Source: Aeromonas enteropelogenes (GTDB taxonomy: Bacteria; Pseudomonadota; Gammaproteobacteria; Enterobacterales; Aeromonadaceae). Taken from it: a stretch of DNA of 64,000 nt. Location: positions 152,130 to 216,129 of the forward strand of contig NZ_CDCG01000026.1 of assembly GCF_000819845.1 (NCBI RefSeq), written 5' to 3'. Below are positions 26,103-33,474 of the stretch, in pieces (the stretch's first letter is position 1; each line of letters starts with the position of its first letter). The translations under genes were made by a program, and so were the position numbers. Under the pieces are notes generated by a model that saw nothing but the letters and a program-made list of their open reading frames with translations, was not told where the DNA came from and did no database searches.

Positions 26103-28486
26103 CACATGAAACTCCATTGCAGATTGGCGAAGACAAAATTTCCATACTCGCGGTTGCCGTCGTAGACGGCCTGACGACGGCCCAGACCATAGCCAAGGCT
26201 CAATGCAGGTGAGAGCATCCAGTCATGGCGATAGCTGAGCTGCCAGCCCTGATCGCCGCCATAGCGCTCCTGCCAGTAGTGATTGCCGCTCATGGTGAGG
26301 CTTTGCAGCAGAGAGCGACGGCCATCCAGCGGCAAGCGGTAGCGCGCCGCCAGTTCCAGCTCCAGATTGCGATCACTCAAGGGGTTGAAGTAGTCCGCGT
26401 CCACCTCCTCGTTGCGGGAGGTGGCGGCCCGCAGGGTGCCGTCAAACCACCAGCGATCCCGGCGCCAGAGATCCTGGCGCAGCCAGCCGGAGGCAGTGAG
26501 CCGCCGGTTGCCATCATCGATGTCCATGCGTTCGAGACGCAGGCCGCCCTCACGGGTTTCGTCTTGGCGCCAGCCAAGATCCAGCAGGTATTGATCGGCG
26601 TAATGGCCCCGCGCCAGGGCCCGCAGCGGGGTGTCGGCGCTGTTGAAATTGACGGCGGCCCCCAGTTGCCACTGATCGTCCAGCCGCCAGTCGAGACGGC
26701 TCCACAGGTAGCCCTTGTGGTTAAGCTCACTGCCCGTGCCCCCTTCCAGGGTCAGCAGCAGCGGATAGAAGGAGAGTTCGGCCCCGACTCCGGTGTAGGC
26801 GGCTCTCTCCCCTTGCCCCTCATAGTCACCAAAGCTGCCCTGACGACGAACAAACAGACGATCACCACCATCACTACGGCCACTATAGAGACGGCTGTCA
26901 TAACGCCAGTCGCGACTGGCCTGCACCGAGCCTCCCTCGTTGCGGCCATGGGTCAGCTCGGTCGTGAGCATGGGTGCCTGCTCCAGAGCCAGCCGTTGTT
27001 GCAGCTCCTGACGATCCCGGGTCAGGTTGCCAAGGGCTCGCACCGCTTGTGGCGTCTGCTGCCACTCCCCCCGATCGAGCCGGGCATGGAGGCGACCCGG
27101 CTCGGCCTGCACCGTGCGTCCGGTTGGCAACCAGCGCATAGCCTCCCTGTAGGCCTGTTCGGCCCCGTCAGGATGACCGCGCCAGCGCCGGATATCCCCC
27201 AGTTGCAACCAGAGCCAGGGATTGGCCGGTGCGGTTTTCAGCCAGGATTCCAGCTGTGCCTCCGCCTCCCCGGCCTGACCACGCCAGGCCTGCAGCAGGG
27301 TTCTCAGTTGCAGTAGCTTCTCGTAGTCATCGTTGGCCATCCGCTGGTTGCCGGTAAAATCCCAGCGAGTCGCCGGTTCCTGCCAACCCGCCAGCAACGC
27401 CTGGGCGGCCTCGTAACGTTCCGCATCCGAATAGGCGTAGAAACGCTTCTCCAGCAATGTCTTGTCTCTGGCCCGTTCGGGAGTGGCCAGCCGGTCATAG
27501 AGCGCAGATGCCTCCGTCGCCCGCCCCAGCCCGGCCAGGGCATCGGCCCGCGCTTCGAGCAGATAATCCGGCAATGGCCCTTCTGCCTGCAAAGTGGCGG
27601 ACGCCTTTTCTGCTTGGGCAAACTCGCCGAGGGCGACCAGGGTCACCACCCGATCCCGCCGGGTGCTGAGGTAGAGCACATGATCGCGGGGAGCGCGCGC
27701 CAGGATCTTGTCCTGCAGCGCCAGGACCTGGGTCAGAGAGGTACGAACCTGGGCGGGATCCTCGATCTTGGATGACATCCGCAGCAGATTGACAGCCTGA
27801 TAGTAATCGAGCCAGAGCCTGTCCACCGGCTTGAACAGCGAGGGATAACGGGCCATCAATTCGCCGGCCGCAGGCCCGGCACCCAGCCCGACCGCCACCC
27901 GATAGAGCGCCAGCACCTGCTCGGCATTATCCGGCTCGAGTTCAAGCCACTGCTGATGCACCAGCAGTTCGCCCATGGCATCTTCCGCCTGGCGGGCGGC
28001 GTAGAGACGGGCATCAAGGATGGCGCGATCACGGCCGAAACGCTGTTCGTACTCGCTGGCCACCTGACGGGCCAACCTCTGGTTGCCCTGATCGCTGGCG
28101 GTGAGAAACAGCCCGAGCCAACCGTTGGGATTGGCGGGAGCGCGCCCCTGCAGGACGCGGTAGTAGCTGATTGCCTCCGGATAACGCTTCTCGTCCCGGG
28201 CGGCGCGGGCCACCTCTTCCAGCGTCTTGTTCGAGATGGGACTGAACTCGCAAGGTGTGCAGGCAGCCAGCGCCCCCTTGCGATCGCCATGCCAAAGCCG
28301 CACCGCGATCAAATCGTCGAGCACCTTGCCATCACCTGTCTGTCGATAAAGGGCATCCAGCCCCACTATGGCAGTCTCAAGCTCCCCCGCCCTGGCCTTG
28401 ATGACCCAGGCTTCGCGGGCGTTGTCCACCCCACCGGCCCATGCCAACGACGGCAGCAGCACCAGTAACCAAAAGATGCGATTCAT
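26102..28486 (-). CDS. pgaA: PNAG outer-membrane export porin
   Basis: About 794 aa. Signal peptide at the start (MNRIFWLLVLLPSLAWAGG), then a periplasmic TPR superhelix (to about residue 500) and a C-terminal 16-strand beta-barrel ending in NLQWSFM with a terminal aromatic. This matches PgaA, which guides deacetylated PNAG out of the cell. The ATG at 28486 gives the cleanest signal peptide but lacks a good ribosome site; in-frame ATGs at 28495 and 28504 are possible. First gene of pgaABCD, about 230 nt behind the inferred transcription start. Confidence 0.92.
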   Translation of the reverse strand: MNRIFWLLVLLPSLAWAGGVDNAREAWVIKARAGELETAIVGLDALYRQTGDGKVLDDLIAVRLWHGDRKGALAACTPCEFSPISNKTLEEVARAARDEKRYPEAISYYRVLQGRAPANPNGWLGLFLTASDQGNQRLARQVASEYEQRFGRDRAILDARLYAARQAEDAMGELLVHQQWLELEPDNAEQVLALYRVAVGLGAGPAAGELMARYPSLFKPVDRLWLDYYQAVNLLRMSSKIEDPAQVRTSLTQVLALQDKILARAPRDHVLYLSTRRDRVVTLVALGEFAQAEKASATLQAEGPLPDYLLEARADALAGLGRATEASALYDRLATPERARDKTLLEKRFYAYSDAERYEAAQALLAGWQEPATRWDFTGNQRMANDDYEKLLQLRTLLQAWRGQAGEAEAQLESWLKTAPANPWLWLQLGDIRRWRGHPDGAEQAYREAMRWLPTGRTVQAEPGRLHARLDRGEWQQTPQAVRALGNLTRDRQELQQRLALEQAPMLTTELTHGRNEGGSVQASRDWRYDSRLYSGRSDGGDRLFVRRQGSFGDYEGQGERAAYTGVGAELSFYPLLLTLEGGTGSELNHKGYLWSRLDWRLDDQWQLGAAVNFNSADTPLRALARGHYADQYLLDLGWRQDETREGGLRLERMDIDDGNRRLTASGWLRQDLWRRDRWWFDGTLRAATSRNEEVDADYFNPLSDRNLELELAARYRLPLDGRRSLLQSLTMSGNHYWQERYGGDQGWQLSYRHDWMLSPALSLGYGLGRRQAVYDGNREYGNFVFANLQWSFM

Positions 28487-28647
28487 TCGCAACATACCAC
28501 CCATAACAAACGCGGGTCGTATCGTCCTTGAACTCCCACACGGATATACACACGCGTCCGCTCTTGCCGGATGGGCAAGATGGCTTCCTGACCTGTGTGC
28601 TGATTTGAGGGTGAAAGGTGGGCAGCAAGACCGGCACCTTTCCTATG

Positions 28648-28715
28648 TGCGGCCCAGCCATCTCCGGGAGGAGACCTGTAACTTTCCGAACCCGATTCAC
28701 ATCGGGAGTGGCGAG
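28648..28715 (-). ncRNA. Conserved 68-nt leader element, copy A (upstream of pgaA)
   Basis: Ungapped identity of 64/68 with copy B at 33213-33280. On the minus strand it can form hairpin CCCGAT-GTGA-ATCGGG (GNRA loop), a single-stranded TTCGGAAAG region and hairpin TCTCC-TCCC-GGAGA. An outer GCCA/TGGC pairing would close a three-way junction. It starts at the predicted transcription start and leaves about 160 nt to pgaA. A further hairpin GAAAGGTG/CACCTTTC (28611-28645 region) follows. It does not fit GEMM-I, whose conserved GACGCAAAGCC is absent. Candidate riboswitch or protein-binding leader. Confidence 0.6.
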
Positions 28716-28721
28716 GACGAC

Positions 28722-28750
28722 AATTTTGATTCTGTAGAGAATTTAGTCAA
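28722..28750 (-). promoter_or_regulatory. Inferred promoter of pgaABCD
   Basis: On the minus strand TTGACT (28750-28745), a 17-bp spacer and AAAATT (28727-28722). The same hexamers with the same spacing precede copy B at the same distance from the leader element. The -10 is weak, hinting at activator dependence. Confidence 0.5.
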
Positions 28751-29288
28751 TCCGGGGGTGTAACGAATTTATGCTCATCGACGAGTCGTGGAGACATGCA
28801 AAACCACAAAATTCAGGAGGGAAAATAGAATTGGAGGAGGCAATTGATGTGCCAATTATAAGGGTTTTGCGGCTAATTCCCCTTTTATCATCACACTCAC
28901 CTGATTGACCGTTTTCCTCAGGAACCAAGATCGGGCCCAAACCAGCAATACGACACAAGTTGTCGTAATCGATGACCAGCATAATAACTGTCACATGCTT
29001 GGTTGAGTGACGCTCCTTTTTCGCCAGAAAAAATTAACTGACGAATAGCAAAAGAAAGTGTTCGTATCTTGTGGTCGCCAAGCCACGCAGATCATCAGAA
29101 CCTCTGAACGACAGAGACCGCTTCAACTTGCCGGCCTCTTGTCTCTCAAAACGGCTGTATCTTCAACGCGAGTCGAACAGACCCGGCAACGTGACAACAT
29201 CCATGACACTCAAACGGGACTCAATGGCCCCGTTCGTATTCTACTTTGCTCTTTTACTGGCTCTTTAATGCCTTTTTCGAACAGGACA
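28751..29288. other. 538-bp intergenic region between the two polysaccharide operons
   Basis: No recognisable gene. One minus-strand frame (28743-28994) would encode 83 residues starting MTVIMLVIDYDN, but it runs into the pga promoter and matches no family I know. A 7-bp inverted repeat TACGACA/TGTCGTA lies at 28949-28967 and could be an operator. I see no clear terminator for the operon ending at 29289. Confidence 0.5.
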
Positions 29289-30338
29289 TCAATCGAACAA
29301 GACAGTGACTGGCAACCCCTCAACTTGCAGATTGGCAGGGAGTTTCTCATCCAACGCCAGGGCCACCTTGAGGGTCGCCTTCTCTCCTTCAAACGGCGCA
29401 GCCAGCTGGGCTGGCAATTTGTCCGCCAGCTCCACCGGTCTGGCAATCCGTGCAGACAAACGCTCGCCACTCGGCAACTTGACGGTGGCTTTGTGTCCAG
29501 TTTCCATCGAGGTCAAGTACTTGGGTTGCACATAGGCGATGACCAGGGGATCCATATGTTTGGATATCAGCGCCAAAGGCGCGCCCGAGAAGACCCAGTC
29601 CCCTTCCTGCACCAGCACGTCAGACACCTTGCCGGTGGCCGGAGACAGGGGCTGTTGCTGTCGCATAATGGCTTCCATCTCGGTCAGCTCCTGCTCCAGC
29701 TGGTGGCGGGCGCTGGCCAGCGGTCCCGTCAGGTGATCCTCTTTGATCTGCAACTCTTGCTGCGTTTTTTCAGCCCTGGCCTTCTGCAGGTCGATGCGAG
29801 ATTGAGTCCAGCTCAGCAAAGCGCTGGCATATTCAGCGCTGGAAACCAGCTTTTCCTTCCTGTACCCAGCATACTCCTGATAGATCCCCTCCTGTTCACG
29901 AGTGCCCCGCTCGGCGATGCTGATCTGCTCGTCCAGATTGTTCAATATCGCCTGTTCGTCATTCCCCTTGTCCAGCTCAAGCGCTTTCAGACGAGCCTTG
30001 CGACCTTCAATGTTGGCCTTGAGCGACGGTGATTCGAAACGCATCAATGCATCACCTTGCGAGATGGATTGGCCGGGGGACATATAAATGCTGCGAATGA
30101 AACCATCACCATTGGCCACCACCAGCTGGGGTTCCGTCGTGATGATCGCTGGCGCCTGAGTCAGCCACCACTCTCGTCCAAGGTAGCCGAGCAAGATGAT
30201 GACCGGGCTGAATGCCAGCAGCAAGATCAGATACCAGCGAGCCTTGAACGCGATGCGCTTGGCAGGGGCATACAACACCCGGATCCCGTCATCCGAGGTA
30301 GCATCCTGCTTCTTGGGGGGATTGAATGTGACTTTCAT
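29289..30338 (-). CDS. HlyD-type periplasmic adaptor of the second exopolysaccharide operon
   Basis: 349 aa. One membrane helix (about residues 34-55) is followed by a biotinyl-lipoyl-like region (VVANGDGFIRSIYMSPGQSISQGDALMRFES), a coiled-coil hairpin (about 105-235) and the return half PATGKVSDVLVQEGDWVFSGAPL. It overlaps the glycosyltransferase stop by 1 bp (TGATG). In this setting it resembles Alg44/HlyD-like partners of membrane polysaccharide synthases rather than a drug efflux adaptor; that role is inferred from context. Confidence 0.78.
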   Translation of the reverse strand: MKVTFNPPKKQDATSDDGIRVLYAPAKRIAFKARWYLILLLAFSPVIILLGYLGREWWLTQAPAIITTEPQLVVANGDGFIRSIYMSPGQSISQGDALMRFESPSLKANIEGRKARLKALELDKGNDEQAILNNLDEQISIAERGTREQEGIYQEYAGYRKEKLVSSAEYASALLSWTQSRIDLQKARAEKTQQELQIKEDHLTGPLASARHQLEQELTEMEAIMRQQQPLSPATGKVSDVLVQEGDWVFSGAPLALISKHMDPLVIAYVQPKYLTSMETGHKATVKLPSGERLSARIARPVELADKLPAQLAAPFEGEKATLKVALALDEKLPANLQVEGLPVTVLFD

Positions 30339-31678
30339 CAGAATTTATTTCCTCGTTTTAATACCCACCAGGGCGCCATGCTGCTCTCTTCATGACCACG
30401 CCGGAATATTTCATTGAGTAGAGCCACGGCGCACCACAAGCGCATCAGCAAGGTATATACCGGGTACAGCAACAACCATGGCAGCATGTACAGATCTGCT
30501 TTGGGCCGCTCCGAGATGGCGAGCAGAAACACCAAAAAATTGACCAGAGTAAGAAACAGATAGACCAGATAGAGACATAACATCAGGGCTGTCACGAACG
30601 GGCCCGGATAACTGAGCACCAGCCACCAGCTGTATCCCATCACCAGCAGCGGCAGCACCACGTTTTGCGCCACGCCGTAAATCAAGGTAAACAGAAAGGT
30701 CTTCCAACCCAGGATGCGTGGAGTCAGCGACAACTTGTGCTTGCGCAGGTAGAGAAACAGCAGATCCCCATCCCAGCGCAGACGCTGGTTGGCCAAGGTC
30801 ATCAGATCCGCAGGGGCATCCGTGTGGCCTATGGCCCTGGGAGCAAACCCTATCTTCAGATTGGGGTGACGCTTGAGGTAATGTTTGATCCTCACCGTCA
30901 GATCCAGATCTTCCGCAGTGTGGGTATCCCAGCCGCCGATCTGGCGCAAAAAATCGCGGCGAAATGCCCCGAACGCACCGGAAATGTTATTGATCAGGTT
31001 CCATTCGCTCAGGCCCGTCTTCCCCCCCTGCATGGAGATCATGTACTCGATCCCCTGCATGCGAGTGATCAGGCCATCGCGCAAGTTGCGCACTCTCAGC
31101 GCCCCGCCGACGGCCGGCACGTTCGGATCATCGAAACAGGCCACAATCTCGTCGATCATGTTGTTGTCGAAGGAGGTGTCCCCGTCGGCATTCATGACTA
31201 TTTCACCGGTTGCCGCCGACAACCCGGCATTGAGGGTCGATACCCGCCCACCACGCTGCCACTTGGGCAGCAGCACCAGGGTTCGCGTCTCGCATCCCTG
31301 GAACTCGGCGACGCAGTTCAAGGCTGCCTGATAGGTATGGGCGTTGGCCTTGGCACCATCGATCACCGCAATGATCTCCAGATGACCACGATAAAGCTGC
31401 TCCTTGAGGGTCAGGATGGTCGAGCGGATCGCCTCCCCCTCCCCGTAGCAGGTGATGATGCAGGAGACTTTGGGACAACGGCGTGATAGCGGCAGATCCG
31501 ACGCCTTGGGTACCTGACGGGAAAACCATTTTAGGATCCCGGTCAGGGTCAGCGCCATCAGTGGTACTTCCATCAACAGCAACATGGGTAGCAGCAACAG
31601 GATCATCCTGGGTGAAAACTGCAGACTGCCCAGGATCTCGGTCAGGATGTAACGGACCGTACTCATCCACTCAGGCAT
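30338..31678 (-). CDS. Membrane GT2 glycosyltransferase, second exopolysaccharide synthase
   Basis: 446 aa. N-terminal membrane helices (about 12-50), a GT-A domain with MNADGDTSFD (Asp-165, Asp-167), TAEDLDL (Glu-256, Asp-257) and QRLRW (298-302), then four C-terminal helices. The full catalytic set is present, so it should be a processive synthase of the PgaC/BcsA/hyaluronan-synthase class. It differs clearly from the neighbouring PgaC. The ATG at 31678 overlaps the upstream stop by 8 bp and has GGAG 8 nt before it. The sugar is unknown. Confidence 0.83.
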   Translation of the reverse strand: MPEWMSTVRYILTEILGSLQFSPRMILLLLPMLLLMEVPLMALTLTGILKWFSRQVPKASDLPLSRRCPKVSCIITCYGEGEAIRSTILTLKEQLYRGHLEIIAVIDGAKANAHTYQAALNCVAEFQGCETRTLVLLPKWQRGGRVSTLNAGLSAATGEIVMNADGDTSFDNNMIDEIVACFDDPNVPAVGGALRVRNLRDGLITRMQGIEYMISMQGGKTGLSEWNLINNISGAFGAFRRDFLRQIGGWDTHTAEDLDLTVRIKHYLKRHPNLKIGFAPRAIGHTDAPADLMTLANQRLRWDGDLLFLYLRKHKLSLTPRILGWKTFLFTLIYGVAQNVVLPLLVMGYSWWLVLSYPGPFVTALMLCLYLVYLFLTLVNFLVFLLAISERPKADLYMLPWLLLYPVYTLLMRLWCAVALLNEIFRRGHEESSMAPWWVLKRGNKF

Positions 31679-33014
31679 CCTGGAGGCTCCCATCCAGCCA
31701 GCGACTCAACCATAGACTGATATCTTCACCCAGCGTGGTAGGCAACGGCTCTACCTTCACATTCAGCGTCAGGGCATCCAGACCCTCGACATTGTTGAGC
31801 GCCAGGATCCGCCCCTGCAGGATCTGCCAATCCTCCACATTGGTGTGTGGCAACAGCAGTAACAACTGATCGTCGGCATACTGGCAAACCACATCGGTAT
31901 CCCGAAACAGCGCCTGCAGACGAGCCAGCAAGGCCCCCAGTCGCTGCTGGGTTTTCAACAGTCCCAACTCGGCTCGCAGTTCGGCAAGATGTTCAACCCG
32001 GATTGCCAGCAGGGTATGGCTGCCACCATGACGTTGCAGTAGACGATTGCTCCATTGCAGCAGCCAGGGAAAGTGATCCATGGCCATAGGCGCCCCCCAG
32101 GTCAGGGGAAGATGCAACTGTTGGGTACCCTCGCGGGCAATATGGCGAGCCAGCTTGCCAATGCGGTACTCATAGATGGGAGATACCACCAGATCATCTG
32201 GCTTGTGGGCCTGACCACACTCGTGGCATCGAGCCTGTACTGCCGCCTCCATGAAACGGGCATGGCAGGAGAGGCAGCGGTACTTCTCCAGCGGCCTGTC
32301 GTAGTCTACCCCGATATGACGCAGGGTCGTCACGCACTTGGGGCAACGCAGCACACCCTGTTGCATGAAGGCATCCTGATCATCCACATGACCGCAGGTG
32401 AAGCAGTGCACCGCAGGCTTGGCCTGGATGGCGATATGGGAGCATTCCGGACACACGTCGACAAAATTGAGGTGGGCCGAGTTGCAGCTGTTGCACAGGC
32501 GCACCCGATCGACCAGTTGTTCGCTCTGCAGCAATCGTTCGGAGACCAATTGCGGCAAGGATGTCCCGGCATCGGCACCCAGCAAACAATCCAGCAACGG
32601 ATAGCTGTACCCCTGGCGACAGCCCGCCTGCCAGCGGGGCAATAGACGGAAATGGGCACGGGGCCAGCTGTACCAGGCCAGCTTTTCCATGTCATCGGGG
32701 TGTTCGCGCGGAGTCAGCAGTGCCAGCCGCTCCAGCATGTCAGGAACTCGCTCATCCAGCTGGGACGCCAAACCATCTGCCAGCATGGGCGAAAGCGGAC
32801 TCTTCTCTACGCAAAACACCGGATAAAGATAACGGGAAGGATCACGACGGATTGCCAGCAAGATCCGATCCTGCTCTTCACTTGGCAAGTTGAGCAGCAA
32901 TACCGGCTGTAATGCTGTCTGCCACTGGGACAAATCATCGAGAGACTGGGTGTTTCGCTCTACCGGCGCCCCCAACAGGGATATCTGGCAGAGTTGTTCA
33001 CTTGTGCTCGTCAT
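31671..33014 (-). CDS. Zinc-ribbon (TackOD1-like) protein with degenerate GGDEF domain
   Basis: 447 aa, cytoplasmic. The central region has six CxxC pairs (Cys-174/177, 188/191, 204/207, 224/227, 247/250, 263/266), enough for three zinc sites, and resembles the TackOD1 output domain. The C-terminal part (about 315-440) looks like a GGDEF fold, but the signature is replaced by ADDQL before LLLLP, so cyclase activity is unlikely. The N-terminal ~150 residues are unassigned. First gene of a three-gene operon with a membrane glycosyltransferase, so it probably regulates polymer synthesis. The start at 33014 has AGAGG upstream. Confidence 0.7.
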   Translation of the reverse strand: MTSTSEQLCQISLLGAPVERNTQSLDDLSQWQTALQPVLLLNLPSEEQDRILLAIRRDPSRYLYPVFCVEKSPLSPMLADGLASQLDERVPDMLERLALLTPREHPDDMEKLAWYSWPRAHFRLLPRWQAGCRQGYSYPLLDCLLGADAGTSLPQLVSERLLQSEQLVDRVRLCNSCNSAHLNFVDVCPECSHIAIQAKPAVHCFTCGHVDDQDAFMQQGVLRCPKCVTTLRHIGVDYDRPLEKYRCLSCHARFMEAAVQARCHECGQAHKPDDLVVSPIYEYRIGKLARHIAREGTQQLHLPLTWGAPMAMDHFPWLLQWSNRLLQRHGGSHTLLAIRVEHLAELRAELGLLKTQQRLGALLARLQALFRDTDVVCQYADDQLLLLLPHTNVEDWQILQGRILALNNVEGLDALTLNVKVEPLPTTLGEDISLWLSRWLDGSLQDA

Positions 33015-33212
33015 GGGGAGATTACCTCTTTCCACAGGCAAAAACAGAGACGGCCCAGTGGGCCAATGTTCAGTACCAACCGGAATGGGAAAAGCGACAT
33101 ACGCATTTCTCATCATTGTCGATACCAACGACGCGGTCGACGAAAGCGACCCATGTTATGGATATGGTAGGAGCAGGAGGATAATCAACAATGACCAGTG
33201 CCATATTCCATA
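33015..33212 (-). other. Remainder of the leader between copy B and the zinc-ribbon gene
   Basis: About 200 nt of untranslated leader. Just after copy B it can fold GTGCC...GGCAC with a nested ATAT stem and a GGA loop. Several GGA triplets occur here and in the pgaA leader, the type of site bound by CsrA/RsmA. Confidence 0.4.
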
Positions 33213-33280
33213 TGCGGCACAGCCATCTCCGGGAGGAGATCTGTAGCTTTCCGAACCCGATTCACATCGGGGGTGGCGAG
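33213..33280 (-). ncRNA. Conserved 68-nt leader element, copy B (upstream of the second exopolysaccharide operon)
   Basis: Matches copy A at 64 of 68 positions without gaps. The hairpin with GTGA loop, the TTCGGAAAG linker and the TCTCC/GGAGA hairpin are unchanged. The four differences fall outside the two hairpin stems. It starts at the predicted transcription start, as in copy A, and is about 200 nt from the first gene. The sequence beyond the element differs completely between the two leaders, so the match is not a simple recent duplication of the whole upstream region. Confidence 0.6.
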
Positions 33281-33286
33281 AGCGAT

Positions 33287-33315
33287 AATTTTGCCAAAGT
33301 ATAATAATTAGTCAA
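33287..33315 (-). promoter_or_regulatory. Inferred promoter of the second exopolysaccharide operon
   Basis: On the minus strand TTGACT (33315-33310), a 17-bp spacer and AAAATT (33292-33287), identical hexamers and spacing to the pga promoter while the spacer itself differs. Confidence 0.5.
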
Positions 33316-33424
33316 TGACACAATTAGCAATATAAATAGTATGCATGGCGCATCTTTATCAGCATAAGGCTTTACCCATAACTAACCCGGCAGCATTTTA
33401 TCAAATGAGATTTATTCGAATATA

Positions 33425-33449
33425 AAATAACCCCGCCAAGCTGGCGAGG
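33425..33449 (-). terminator. Terminator of the M3-type peptidase gene
   Basis: Stem CCTCGCCA/TGGCGGGG with one internal mismatch, followed on the minus strand by TTATTTTAT. Confidence 0.75.
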
Positions 33450-33474
33450 TCATTGACACGGATCACCGTGGTTA

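Noticed and set aside
28648-28715. The leader element as a c-di-GMP-I riboswitch
   Set aside because: A GNRA-loop hairpin and three-way junction are possible, but the conserved GACGCAAAGCC and GGTAGC-type segments seen before gbpA are absent.
28648-28715. The leader element as a JUMPstart/ops (RfaH) site
   Set aside because: No GGCGGTAGC-type ops core on the transcribed strand.
28743-28994. 83-codon frame starting MTVIMLVIDYDN
   Set aside because: It runs into the pga promoter, lacks a ribosome site and matches nothing known beyond its first residues.
29213-29234. Terminator after the HlyD-type gene
   Set aside because: Only a 6-bp stem with a 10-nt loop and no U-tract on the minus strand.
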